Below, piece after piece: positions 18,651 to 27,877 of a DNA stretch of 64,000 nucleotides; position 1 is the first letter of the stretch; every line of letters begins with the position of its first letter. The notes under the pieces were generated by a model that saw only the letters and a program-made list of their open reading frames with translations, had not been told where the DNA came from and ran no database searches. Source of the DNA: Fictibacillus barbaricus (lineage in GTDB: Bacteria; Bacillota; Bacilli; Bacillales; Fictibacillaceae); the NCBI RefSeq assembly GCF_014635025.1, contig NZ_BMCE01000001.1, positions 1,240,001 to 1,304,000 of the forward strand, read 5' to 3'. The position numbers and the translations under genes are program-made.

Positions 18651-18690
18651 GAGTCAATAATAGTGGTCTGACCACCTCCTAATTTGACTC
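18651..18690 (+). promoter_or_regulatory. FadR/GntR-type operator in nested inverted repeats
   Basis: The 13-bp palindrome GTGGTC-T-GACCAC (18663-18675) contains TGGTCTGACCA, matching the TnGT-n3-ACnA operator form used by FadR-subfamily GntR regulators (PdhR, LldR, LutR). It covers about +10 to +22 of the promoter above. A second inverted repeat, GAGTCAA (18651-18657) and TTGACTC (18684-18690), brackets it. A FadR-type regulator is encoded in the same operon, so autoregulation is likely. Confidence 0.65.
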
Positions 18691-18728
18691 ATCGACCTTA
18701 AATTTAAAAAACATTAGGAGATGAAATG

Positions 18729-19970
18729 ATGTCTACATTACGAGAAGAAGCACTACACATGCACCGCATACATCAAGGAAAGTTAGAATCAAAGTCAAAG
18801 GTACCCGTACGTAATGCAAAGGATTTAAGCCTTGCTTATTCTCCTGGTGTTGCAGAACCGTGTAAGGATATTTATGATGATAAATCCAAAGTCTATGACT
18901 ATACGATGAAAGGAAACACAGTTGCTGTTGTTTCAGATGGAACGGCAGTATTAGGTCTAGGCAATATTGGGCCTGAAGCTGCGCTTCCTGTTATGGAAGG
19001 AAAGGCTGTTCTTTTTAAAAGTTTTGCTGGGGTTGATGCATTCCCAATCTGTTTAAGTTCAACAGATGTGGATAAAATTGTTGAAACAGTTAAATTACTC
19101 GAGCCGACATTTGGAGGAGTAAATTTAGAAGATATTGCAGCACCTAATTGTTTCGTAGTCGAAGAGCGTTTAAAGAAAGAAACAAATATTCCTATCTTCC
19201 ATGATGATCAGCATGGAACAGCTATTGTTACGCTGGCTGGTCTCGTAAACGCACTGAAACTGACAGGACGTGAAATGTCTAAGATAAAAGTTGTTGTAAA
19301 TGGTGCCGGAGCAGCTGGTATCGCGATTATTAAACTCCTAGACCGATTTGGCGTAAAAGATATCGTCATGTGTGATACTAAAGGTGCTATTTATGAAGAC
19401 CGCCCATATGGAATGAACAGTGTTAAAAAGGAAGTAGCAAGATTTACAAATCGTTCAAAACAAGAAGGTACTCTTGCTGATGTAATCAGTGGAACAGATG
19501 TATTTGTAGGGGTTTCTGTAGAGGGTGCTCTTACAAAAGCGATGGTAGAATCCATGAACCCTGAACCGATTATCTTCGCGATGGCTAACCCTAATCCGGA
19601 AATTATGCCGCATGAAGCACGTGAAGCAGGAGCAATGGTAATTGGAACTGGACGTTCTGATTTCCCGAACCAAGTGAATAACGTGCTTGCATTTCCAGGT
19701 ATCTTCCGTGGTGCTCTTGATGTAAGAGCAACTCACATCAACGAAGAGATGAAAATTGCAGCTGTACATGCGATTGCTAATCTTGTAAATCCTGTAGAAT
19801 TAAGTGCAGAATACGTGATCCCTGCACCGTTTGACCCTCGTGTTGCTCCAGCAGTTGCAGCAGCAGTTGCAACTGCTGCTATGGAGACAGGTGTTGCTAG
19901 AATACGTGTGAATCCAGAAGACATCGCTGAAAAGACAAAGAGACTTGCAATTATCGGAAAAGATGAATGA
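18729..19970 (+). CDS. ytsJ: Malic enzyme (YtsJ type)
   Basis: Oxidatively decarboxylates malate to pyruvate; in B. subtilis YtsJ prefers NADP and supplies NADPH. 413 residues, closely matching what I recall of YtsJ: SLAYSPGVAEPCKDIYDDKS near residue 30, DGTAVLGLGNIGPEA, IFHDDQHGTAIVTLAGLVNA and the nucleotide loop VNGAGAAGIAI near residue 191. The second of two adjacent ATG codons (18729) is 8 bases from TTAGGAG. First gene of an operon with the GntR regulator and accDA, which links pyruvate and NADPH supply to fatty-acid synthesis. Confidence 0.94.
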   Translation: MSTLREEALHMHRIHQGKLESKSKVPVRNAKDLSLAYSPGVAEPCKDIYDDKSKVYDYTMKGNTVAVVSDGTAVLGLGNIGPEAALPVMEGKAVLFKSFAGVDAFPICLSSTDVDKIVETVKLLEPTFGGVNLEDIAAPNCFVVEERLKKETNIPIFHDDQHGTAIVTLAGLVNALKLTGREMSKIKVVVNGAGAAGIAIIKLLDRFGVKDIVMCDTKGAIYEDRPYGMNSVKKEVARFTNRSKQEGTLADVISGTDVFVGVSVEGALTKAMVESMNPEPIIFAMANPNPEIMPHEAREAGAMVIGTGRSDFPNQVNNVLAFPGIFRGALDVRATHINEEMKIAAVHAIANLVNPVELSAEYVIPAPFDPRVAPAVAAAVATAAMETGVARIRVNPEDIAEKTKRLAIIGKDE

Positions 19971-19990
19971 AACCGGTAGAGGAGAGAGGG

Positions 19991-20641
19991 ATGTCTGTCC
20001 AGCCTACCGAAAAAGTATATATTGAAATTCTTAAACAAATTAAAGCCATTATTGTAGAAGACGGCCTTCAAGCGGGTGACAAGCTCCCCTCCGAAAGGGA
20101 GCTTAGTGAGCGATTAAAAGTAGGAAGGTCGTCTGTTCGTGAAGCGCTAAGAGCTCTTGAGCTGCTAGGTTTGATTGAAACCAGAAGGGGAGAGGGCACT
20201 TTTATATGTGAAGCGACAGGACATAGGCTTGTTGAAGTATTGGCTTCCTTTATATTAAACGATAAAAAAGCAAGGAAAGATCTACAGGAAACCAGGCATA
20301 TTGTCATTAAAGAGTGTACAGAGCTTGCGGTTTTAAGATGTGATTCTTCTAAGATCAGCAAACTTGAGAGTTTAATTCAGCAGATGGACAAAAGCGGTCA
20401 AGGCAAAATATATGAAGTCTGTAAGCAATTTGAAAAAATTGTGATTCAATCATGCGGCAATCATCTTCTTTATCGTTTATATGTGGAACTTACGGGTTAT
20501 GGGTTATCATTGCAACGTACAAATTCATATTGGCCACCAGACTTATGTGAGGAAGTTCTTCAACTTCTTCAGCAAAAGAATGCCGTGAAGCTAACGAATT
20601 TGTTATCAAAACAAAACGATGCCCTTTATCGCATCGAATAG
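19991..20641 (+). CDS. GntR-family regulator, FadR subfamily
   Basis: 216 residues. The N-terminal winged helix-turn-helix (residues 8-70) shows [20 protein letters not shown] and [20 protein letters not shown], the GntR signature; the C-terminal half is helical ([14 protein letters not shown] onward) and fits the FCD ligand domain of the FadR subfamily, though short. The ATG at 19991 is chosen for AGGAGA at 19980; an in-frame ATG at 19967 overlaps the malic enzyme stop and lacks a site. It lies between malic enzyme and accD. B. subtilis has no gene in this slot, but I recall one in the B. cereus group. The ligand is unknown. Confidence 0.85.
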   Translation: MSVQPTEKVYIEILKQIKAIIVEDGLQAGDKLPSERELSERLKVGRSSVREALRALELLGLIETRRGEGTFICEATGHRLVEVLASFILNDKKARKDLQETRHIVIKECTELAVLRCDSSKISKLESLIQQMDKSGQGKIYEVCKQFEKIVIQSCGNHLLYRLYVELTGYGLSLQRTNSYWPPDLCEEVLQLLQQKNAVKLTNLLSKQNDALYRIE

Positions 20642-20657
20642 GTGGTGTTATTCATTC

Positions 20658-21512
20658 ATGATCAAAGGTTTGTTTGTTAAAAAGAAAAAATATGCCACAA
20701 TACCGACTGGTAAAGTAAAACAGGATGTACCTGAAGGAATAATGAGTAAATGTCCAGAGTGCAAGCACATCATGGTAACAAAAGAGCTAAGAAAAAATTT
20801 GCTTGTATGTCAGGCTTGTCAGTATCATTATCCGATGTCATCACAGGAACGAATTGCGGGTCTGATCGATGAGGGAACTTTTACGGAATATGATGCAGAT
20901 ATGATTTCAAAAAATCCTTTAGAATTTCCGGATTATGTAGAAAAACTTGAGAGTGACCGAAAGAAAACGAAGATAAACGAAGCTGTTGTTACCGGAGAAG
21001 GTCAGATTGATGGTCTGGATGTAACTTTGGCTGTTATGGATTCTCGTTTTAGAATGGGAAGCATGGGCTCAGTTGTTGGTGAGAAGATTACACGCGCTAT
21101 TGAAAAGGCAATTGAGAACGAAAGGCCATTTATCATTTTTACAGCCTCAGGCGGTGCTAGGATGCAAGAGGGTGTTCTAAGTCTCATGCAGATGGCTAAA
21201 ACAAGTGTAGCGCTTAAAAGGCTGAGCGATAGAGGGTTATTATTTATCTCTGTAATGACTCATCCGACAACAGGTGGGGTATCTGCTAGTTTTGCATCCG
21301 TGGGGGACTATAACTTTGCAGAACCAAAGGCTCTCATCGGTTTTGCTGGAAGAAGAATAATTGAACAAACGATCCGACAAGAATTACCCGAGGATTTTCA
21401 AACGGCTGAGTTTTTACTAAAACATGGACAGCTTGACGGTGTTATCCACCGCAGCCAAATGAAGAAAACATTAGGCACATTATTAAAGATTCATTCAGAA
21501 GGGAGGCGTTAA
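20658..21512 (+). CDS. accD: Acetyl-CoA carboxylase carboxyltransferase subunit beta
   Basis: Transfers the carboxyl group from carboxybiotin to acetyl-CoA, with AccA, making malonyl-CoA for fatty-acid synthesis. 284 residues. A four-cysteine zinc ribbon lies near the N-terminus (CPECKH at about 35 and CQACQYH at about 55). The crotonase-fold core includes [19 protein letters not shown] and [20 protein letters not shown]. The ATG at 20658 is used since [16 protein letters not shown] is the family start; GGTGGTG is 10 bases upstream. Two bases separate it from accA. Confidence 0.95.
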   Translation: MIKGLFVKKKKYATIPTGKVKQDVPEGIMSKCPECKHIMVTKELRKNLLVCQACQYHYPMSSQERIAGLIDEGTFTEYDADMISKNPLEFPDYVEKLESDRKKTKINEAVVTGEGQIDGLDVTLAVMDSRFRMGSMGSVVGEKITRAIEKAIENERPFIIFTASGGARMQEGVLSLMQMAKTSVALKRLSDRGLLFISVMTHPTTGGVSASFASVGDYNFAEPKALIGFAGRRIIEQTIRQELPEDFQTAEFLLKHGQLDGVIHRSQMKKTLGTLLKIHSEGRR

Positions 21513-21514
21513 GC

Positions 21515-22492
21515 ATGGCGGCAGAATTAGAATTTGAAAGACCGATACACGAACTTGAGAAGAAGATAGCAGAGCTGAAGTCTTTTATGGATGAGAAAGG
21601 TATTGATCTAACAGATGAGATTAAAAGGCTTGAAGAAAAATTGTCTAATCTGGAAAAAAGTACTTACTCAGATATGAAGCCTTGGGATCGTGTACAGATT
21701 GCCAGACATGCTGAACGTCCGACCACTCTTGATTATATAGGTTACCTTTTTTCCGACTTTATCGAACTGCATGGAGACCGTCTTTTCGGCGATGATGAGG
21801 CTATTGTAGGTGGAGTGGCTTTTTATAAAGATATTCCCGTTACAGTAATCGGACATCAAAGAGGCAAGGATACAAAAGAAAACTTGCGCCGTAACTTTGG
21901 TATGCCTCATCCTGAGGGATATCGCAAAGCTTTGCGCTTAATGAAGCAAGCTGAGAAGTTTAATAGACCTATCATTTGTTTTATTGATACAAAGGGTGCC
22001 TACCCCGGAAAAGCAGCAGAAGAAAGAGGACAGAGTGAAGCTATCGCTCGAAACCTTGTTGAAATGGCTGGACTAACTGTTCCTGTTATTTGTGTTGTGA
22101 TCGGAGAAGGTGGAAGCGGCGGTGCGCTTGCACTTGGTGTAGGAAATTATGTGCATATGCTGGAGAATTCAACGTACTCTGTTATTTCACCAGAAGGTGC
22201 AGCGGCTATTCTATGGAAAGATGCTTCCCTTGCAAAAAAGGCAGCTGAATCTATGAGGATAACAGCTCCAGATTTAAAAGAATTGGGAATCATTGATGAA
22301 ATTATTGAAGAAGTAAAAGGCGGAGCGCATAAAGATGCAAAACATCAAGCTGAGCTGATCGACCAGGTCTTGGAAACTTCTCTTCATTCTTTATTGGCTA
22401 TGTCCCAGGAAGAGCTTATTAATCAGCGTTATGAAAAATATAAAAAAATCGGACAATTTGGGTTTGTAAACGATTCCATTGTTGTTAAATAG
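21515..22492 (+). CDS. accA: Acetyl-CoA carboxylase carboxyltransferase subunit alpha
   Basis: Partner of AccD in the heterotetrameric carboxyltransferase. 325 residues. A helical N-terminus ([30 protein letters not shown] type) precedes the catalytic domain with [39 protein letters not shown] and [17 protein letters not shown]. The ribosome site GGGAGGCG lies inside the end of accD. It is the last gene of the operon and is followed by a strong terminator. Confidence 0.97.
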   Translation: MAAELEFERPIHELEKKIAELKSFMDEKGIDLTDEIKRLEEKLSNLEKSTYSDMKPWDRVQIARHAERPTTLDYIGYLFSDFIELHGDRLFGDDEAIVGGVAFYKDIPVTVIGHQRGKDTKENLRRNFGMPHPEGYRKALRLMKQAEKFNRPIICFIDTKGAYPGKAAEERGQSEAIARNLVEMAGLTVPVICVVIGEGGSGGALALGVGNYVHMLENSTYSVISPEGAAAILWKDASLAKKAAESMRITAPDLKELGIIDEIIEEVKGGAHKDAKHQAELIDQVLETSLHSLLAMSQEELINQRYEKYKKIGQFGFVNDSIVVK

Positions 22493-22496
22493 GGAA

Positions 22497-22531
22497 TGTG
22501 CCTTTCCGCCTTAGGAAAGGCGCATTTTTTT
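22497..22531 (+). terminator. Terminator of the malic enzyme-accDA operon
   Basis: Stem GTGCCTTTCC paired with GGAAAGGCGC and a 6-base loop, followed by seven T. Confidence 0.9.
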
Positions 22532-22546
22532 GCCTATTGTTGTCTA

Positions 22547-22575
22547 TTGTGTTCAACATTTGAACATGATATTTT
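22547..22575 (+). promoter_or_regulatory. pfkA promoter with a palindromic operator candidate
   Basis: TTGTGT (22547-22552), 17-bp spacer, TATTTT (22570-22575) with extended TG at 22567. The 15-bp palindrome GTTCAA-CAT-TTGAAC (22551-22565) sits between the two promoter boxes, where a repressor would block polymerase. I do not recognise its regulator. Confidence 0.5.
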
Positions 22576-22580
22576 AATAA

Positions 22581-23570
<990 letters not shown>

Positions 23571-23582
23571 TCCGCAAAAACA

Positions 23583-23623
23583 GCATCGCACGGCTGCAGG
23601 TTTCTGTATATCCCGTGCGATGC
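23583..23623 (+). other. Intercistronic hairpin between pfkA and pyk
   Basis: Perfect 11-bp inverted repeat GCATCGCACGG/CCGTGCGATGC around a 19-base loop. No U-run follows, so it is not a standard terminator; it may set mRNA processing or stability and so the ratio of the two enzymes. Confidence 0.7.
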
Positions 23624-23663
23624 CTTCTTGCGAAAAAAGAAAAGAAAATCAGGAGGCCATTAT

Positions 23664-25421
23664 ATGATGCGCAAAACTAAAATCGTTTGTACAATAGGTC
23701 CTGCAAGCGAAAGCATAGATAAATTAAAAGAATTAATGAATGCTGGGATGAATGTTTCCCGTCTTAACTTTTCACATGGTGATTTTGAAGAGCATGGTCA
23801 ACGAATCAAGAACATTCGTGAAGCATCTAAGGAGCTTGGCAAAACCGTTGCGATTCTTTTAGATACTAAAGGTCCTGAAATTCGTACACAAACACTTGAA
23901 GGCGGAGTTGCTGAGCTTGTGGCAGGAAACGAACTGATTGTTTCTATGGAAGAAGTTATTGGGAACGAAAAGAAAATCTCCGTAACATATCCTGGACTCG
24001 TGGAAGATGTTGGAGTGGGGTCTAGGATCCTTCTGGATGATGGTCTTATCGAGCTTGAAGTAACAGCGATCGGTCAGAATGAATTGACTACAAAGATCTT
24101 AAACTCAGGAACACTAAAAAACAAAAAAGGCGTTAATGTTCCAAATGTAAGTGTTAAGCTTCCAGGTATTACTGATAAAGATGCAAAAGATATTGAGTTT
24201 GGTATTGAGCAAGGTGTTGATTTCATTGCTGCTTCTTTCGTACGCCGTGCAACAGACGTACTTGAGATCCGCGAAATCCTAGACAAACACAATGCAAACC
24301 ATATTCAAATTATCCCTAAGATCGAGAACCAAGAAGGGGTAGATAACATCGATGAAATTCTTGCTGTATCTGACGGCTTAATGGTAGCTCGTGGGGATCT
24401 AGGTGTAGAAATTCCCGCTGAAGAAGTTCCGCTTGTACAAAAAATGCTGATCAAGAAATGTAATGAGCTTGGAAAACCAGTTATTACAGCTACACAAATG
24501 TTAGATTCTATGCAGCGTAACCCTCGTCCTACACGTGCGGAAGCAAGTGACGTAGCAAACGCTATCTTTGACGGAACTGACGCAATCATGTTATCTGGTG
24601 AAACAGCTGCAGGTAATTATCCTGTAGAAGCGGTTCTTACGATGCACAAGATCGCAAGCCGTGCTGAAAGTTCACTAAACTATAAGACACTTCTTTCTTC
24701 TAAGAGCAAGGAAAGCAAGACGACGATTACAGATGCGATCTCACAATCTGTGTCATTTACTGCCCTTAATTTAGATGCGGATGCAGTGATCACGGCAACT
24801 GAAAAAGGACAAACGGCTCGCATGATCTCAAAATACCGTCCTAAGGCACCAATCATCGCTGTTACAAGCAATGAAGATGTTTGCCGTAAACTCGCACTCG
24901 TTTGGGGTGTTACACCTGTTAAAGGTGAAAAGGCTGGAACAACGGATGAAATGTTCCAGATCGCGATTGATTCTGCATTAAAGGCAAACGCGGTTCATCA
25001 TGGCAACCTTGTTGTTATTACTGCTGGTGTTCCAGTTGGTGAATCAGGTTCTACTAACTTAATGAAGGTTCACATTATTGGGGATGTACTTGCAAGAGCT
25101 CAAGGTATTGGCCAATCATCTGCATCAGGTAAAGTTATAGTGGCTAAAACAGCACAAGAAGCTATGGAGAAGATGACAGAAGGTGCCATTCTCGTTACGG
25201 TTGGCACAGACCGTGATATGATGCCTGCGTTTGAAAAAGCTGCAGCTGTTATTACGGAAGAGGGCGGCTTAACAAGCCATGCTGCTGTTTGCGGTGTATC
25301 TTTAAGCATCCCTGTTATTGTTGGACTTCAAAATGCAACTGAAATCTTTAAAGATGGACAAGAGATCACAATTGATGCCTCTGTTGGTTACATCTATGAT
25401 GGAAGAAAGAATGTTATCTAA
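23664..25421 (+). CDS. pyk: Pyruvate kinase
   Basis: Transfers phosphate from phosphoenolpyruvate to ADP at the end of glycolysis. 585 residues, the long Bacillus type. The barrel shows [33 protein letters not shown], the catalytic signature [18 protein letters not shown] and [11 protein letters not shown]; residues 475-585 form the extra C-terminal PEP-utiliser-like domain with [22 protein letters not shown] lies 7 bases before the first of two adjacent ATG codons. It follows pfkA behind the hairpin and ends at a terminator. Confidence 0.98.
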   Translation: MMRKTKIVCTIGPASESIDKLKELMNAGMNVSRLNFSHGDFEEHGQRIKNIREASKELGKTVAILLDTKGPEIRTQTLEGGVAELVAGNELIVSMEEVIGNEKKISVTYPGLVEDVGVGSRILLDDGLIELEVTAIGQNELTTKILNSGTLKNKKGVNVPNVSVKLPGITDKDAKDIEFGIEQGVDFIAASFVRRATDVLEIREILDKHNANHIQIIPKIENQEGVDNIDEILAVSDGLMVARGDLGVEIPAEEVPLVQKMLIKKCNELGKPVITATQMLDSMQRNPRPTRAEASDVANAIFDGTDAIMLSGETAAGNYPVEAVLTMHKIASRAESSLNYKTLLSSKSKESKTTITDAISQSVSFTALNLDADAVITATEKGQTARMISKYRPKAPIIAVTSNEDVCRKLALVWGVTPVKGEKAGTTDEMFQIAIDSALKANAVHHGNLVVITAGVPVGESGSTNLMKVHIIGDVLARAQGIGQSSASGKVIVAKTAQEAMEKMTEGAILVTVGTDRDMMPAFEKAAAVITEEGGLTSHAAVCGVSLSIPVIVGLQNATEIFKDGQEITIDASVGYIYDGRKNVI

Positions 25422-25429
25422 GATAAGGA

Positions 25430-25465
25430 AAAAGAGAAGGAAATGAAACCTTCTCTTTTTTTTAC
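25430..25465 (+). terminator. Terminator of pfkA-pyk
   Basis: Perfect 11-bp stem AAAAGAGAAGG/CCTTCTCTTTT with an 8-base loop and a T-run. Confidence 0.9.
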
Positions 25466-25557
25466 GTAGATCTATATAAATGAGAGAGACAAAGAAGGAA
25501 CATTTATCAACAACGGAATTTGTCTCATATTTTTGTCTTCTGAAAGCGGTGAAAAAT

Positions 25558-25953
25558 ATGTTCCGAGTTCTACTATTTATTTTTATACTTGTTCCAGCAA
25601 TCGAAGTAAGCATATTTATTTTGGCAGGCCAGTATATGGGTATTCCGGCAACAATAGTATGCATATTGTTTACTGGGATTCTAGGGGCATACTTGGCCAA
25701 AAAAGAAGGAACAGAAACGCTCAAACGCGCTAAGTTGCAGATGGAAAGCGGACAGGTGCCAGGTGATGCTGTACTAGATGGTGCTTGTATTCTAGTGGGT
25801 GGTGCGCTGTTATTAACACCAGGATTTTTAACGGATTTTATTGGATTTGCACTGCTGTTTCCTCCGATTCGAAAGCTGGCTAAATATTGGCTAAAAGCGA
25901 AGCTCTATCATAAAATAAAATCAGGTCAGTTTTATTTCATTAAAAGACCCTGA
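25558..25953 (+). CDS. fxsA: FxsA-family membrane protein
   Basis: 131-residue membrane protein of the FxsA family (YtzA in B. subtilis). E. coli FxsA relieves exclusion of phage T7 when overproduced; the native role is unknown. Three hydrophobic stretches are visible: residues 2-20 (FRVLLFIFILVPAIEVSIF), 28-48 (IPATIVCILFTGILGAYLA) and about 75-100 (GGALLLTPGFLTDFIGFALLF), the last containing the family motif LLTPGFLTD. The ATG at 25558 matches the family start; its ribosome site AGCGGTG is weak. Confidence 0.88.
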   Translation: MFRVLLFIFILVPAIEVSIFILAGQYMGIPATIVCILFTGILGAYLAKKEGTETLKRAKLQMESGQVPGDAVLDGACILVGGALLLTPGFLTDFIGFALLFPPIRKLAKYWLKAKLYHKIKSGQFYFIKRP

Positions 25954-25961
25954 AGAAAAAA

Positions 25962-26004
25962 ACAAAGAACGCTGCTATCTTTTTTTTACGCAGTCGTTCT
26001 TTTT
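25962..26004. terminator. Bidirectional terminator between fxsA and ytvI
   Basis: Stem AAAGAACG-CTGC/GCAG-TCGTTCTTT with T-rich flanks on both strands, serving convergent genes. Confidence 0.85.
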
Positions 26005-27121
26005 ATTTGTGTATTGGTTTTATGATGAACTGATAAATTTCATGGAAGAACTTAGCTTCGTAGAGAGCTCGGATAATGACCAGAATTACTGGTCCTATAA
26101 TCAATCCGACAAATCCGAATAACTGAAAACCCGCAAAGAGAGCCACTAATGTTGCTAGCGGATCAAGTCCAATTGTTTTCGATAATAGTTTTGGCTCCAT
26201 GATTTGTCTTTGTATAACAACGATACCATATAGTATAGATAATCCTATTGTTAGCGTATAGTTGCCTGTTAAGAAACAATAGGCGATCCAAGGCAAAAAA
26301 ACTGCACCCGTACCAAGGTATGGGAGTAGATCAATAGCTCCGATCAACACAGAGATCGTTACAGCATAATCAATACGCAGGATAAGGAGTCCGACTAAAA
26401 CGATGCAGGCGGTTATCGAGATTAAAGTAAGCTGTGCTTTTAAAAAACCGAACAATGCTTTTCGAAGTTCAATATAAACAGTTTTAACAGTAAGGGTTAA
26501 TTTATCTGGAAATATGGCAGTGAGAAAACCGGTTAATCTGTACCAGTCCTTACTAATGAAAAAGGCTGCTAAAAGAGAAAAAATAAACACGGTCAGAAAG
26601 GTTGGCAAGCTTACAATCATTAAGGAAACACTATTAATGATCGTTTGTGTAATACTTGTGAAGTTAGTTGTGATGCTGTCGCCTATCTTCTCAATATTGT
26701 CCATGACCGTTTCTTGCTGATCTGTACCTAGCTTGCTGTAAATAGAAAGCAAATCATGATACAACGGAAGAACGTTCGTCTTAAACGAGTTTTCAAAATA
26801 GAACACAAGCTCCTGAATATAAGCAGGCAGTTCATGAGCAATATAAGCAAATCCAGTCATCATCTCCTGAATAAGCAATGTTAGAAGCAGCACTAATACA
26901 CCAAGAAGAACGAATATGGAGAAAATGACGGCAAGAGCTCTGTTCATTTTAAATCTGTAAGCCAAAAACCCTACAAGCGGATTAATGGCCAATGCAATGA
27001 TAGCTCCTGCAATAAAGGGATAAAGGATTCCAGATACATAATAACCAGTAAGAATAAGAGCTGCAGCGAAAAAAAGGATAAGCAATAGACGGATTAATCG
27101 CTGTATCAGTTCGGGATGCAC
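26003..27121 (-). CDS. ytvI: YtvI, AI-2E/PerM-family membrane protein
   Basis: 372-residue polytopic protein of the AI-2E transporter (PerM) family. About eight membrane segments: two near the N-terminus (LLLILFFAAALILTGYYV, LYPFIAGAIIALAINPL), one at 60-85, a helical extracytoplasmic region, and a C-terminal cluster (LTLISITACIVLVGLLI, ISVLIGAIDLLPYLGTG, LFAGFQLFGFVGLIIGP). The DLLPYLGTG stretch is a family signature. The GTG at 27121 is chosen 7 bases after AGCAGGTGA; another in-frame GTG at 27130 lies in that site. The substrate is unknown. Confidence 0.88.
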   Translation of the reverse strand: MHPELIQRLIRLLLILFFAAALILTGYYVSGILYPFIAGAIIALAINPLVGFLAYRFKMNRALAVIFSIFVLLGVLVLLLTLLIQEMMTGFAYIAHELPAYIQELVFYFENSFKTNVLPLYHDLLSIYSKLGTDQQETVMDNIEKIGDSITTNFTSITQTIINSVSLMIVSLPTFLTVFIFSLLAAFFISKDWYRLTGFLTAIFPDKLTLTVKTVYIELRKALFGFLKAQLTLISITACIVLVGLLILRIDYAVTISVLIGAIDLLPYLGTGAVFLPWIAYCFLTGNYTLTIGLSILYGIVVIQRQIMEPKLLSKTIGLDPLATLVALFAGFQLFGFVGLIIGPVILVIIRALYEAKFFHEIYQFIIKPIHK

Positions 27122-27168
27122 CGTGTTCACCTGCTTTCTTAATACCTAGACCAGAAAGGATTTATAAT

Positions 27169-27630
27169 ATGGAGCCATATCTTTTTTTAATTGGGTTACT
27201 AGTCATAGGAATCATCGCTAAAAATCAGTCTTTAATGATAGCAGTCGTATTTTTGTTAGTGCTGAAATTCACAGGATTAGGTGAAAAATGGTTCTCGCTT
27301 ATTCAGCAAAAGGGAATAAATTGGGGAGTTACCATTATTACAATTGCCGTTTTAGTACCGATCGTTTCTGGTGAGATAGGTTTTAAACAACTATCGGAAT
27401 CTCTTCGCTCACCTTATGCATGGATCGCTCTCTTATCAGGGATATTCGTTGCAGTTATCGCAAGCAGAGGGCTTCACTTGCTTCAGAATGATCCTCATAT
27501 TACAGCAGCTTTAGTCTTAGGTACGATACTTGCAGTGGCTCTGTTTAAAGGTGTCGCTGTAGGACCTTTAATCGGTGCAGGAATTGCTTATCTGGCTATG
27601 AAGATAGTTGGGATCATTACGGGTTCATGA
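27169..27630 (+). CDS. ytwI: YtwI, DUF441 membrane protein
   Basis: 153-residue DUF441 membrane protein with four or five segments: PYLFLIGLLVIGIIA, SLMIAVVFLLVLKF, GVTIITIAVLVPIVSG, YAWIALLSGIFVAVIA and the C-terminal LVLGTILAVALFKGVAVGPL. It starts at ATG 27169 after AGAAAGGA. It is divergent from ytvI with a 47-bp gap and lies before citZ, as in B. subtilis. Function unknown. Confidence 0.88.
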   Translation: MEPYLFLIGLLVIGIIAKNQSLMIAVVFLLVLKFTGLGEKWFSLIQQKGINWGVTIITIAVLVPIVSGEIGFKQLSESLRSPYAWIALLSGIFVAVIASRGLHLLQNDPHITAALVLGTILAVALFKGVAVGPLIGAGIAYLAMKIVGIITGS

Positions 27631-27651
27631 CGCTACTGGCACGAATTAAGC

Positions 27652-27688
27652 GATATTCGTTCACAAATATCAGATTATTGTTTATAAT
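27652..27688 (+). promoter_or_regulatory. Promoter upstream of citZ with a dyad over the -35
   Basis: TTCACA (27660-27665), 17-bp spacer, TATAAT (27683-27688); start near 27695. The perfect inverted repeat GATATT-N8-AATATC (27652-27657 and 27666-27671) is centred on the -35 box and is a candidate operator, perhaps for a CcpC-like LysR regulator as at B. subtilis citZ. Confidence 0.6.
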
Positions 27689-27750
27689 TGATGTGTATGT
27701 CCCATTTCCTTTAAATAGTCTTTCATTTTTCAAGTCTCAGTTTTGAGATT

Positions 27751-27789
27751 AAAAAGCCGGAAGCAGTACTCTTGTTCCGCCTTTTTTTA
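27751..27789 (+). terminator. Terminator hairpin between ytwI and citZ
   Basis: Stem AAAAAG-CGGAA/TTCCG-CTTTTT with one C-C mismatch and a 12-base loop, then seven T. It lies downstream of the promoter at 27660-27688, so it ends either ytwI, a short RNA of about 95 nt, or the citZ leader. Confidence 0.75.
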
Positions 27790-27800
27790 AACAAGAAAAA

Positions 27801-27814
27801 TGTAAGCTCTTTCT
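27801..27814 (+). promoter_or_regulatory. CRE-like site before citZ
   Basis: TGTAAGCTCTTTCT fits the CcpA cre except for T in place of the core G. In B. subtilis CcpA represses citZ from a downstream cre; the position here, past the promoter, fits a roadblock. Confidence 0.5.
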
Positions 27815-27877
27815 ATTTTTAAAAAAATGAAACAATTAAAGGAGAAGAGAGAATAACAGAAAAAAGGAGAGATAGCC

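Noticed and set aside
25480-25557. N-terminal extension of FxsA
   Set aside because: Not hydrophobic, absent from the family and without a ribosome site.
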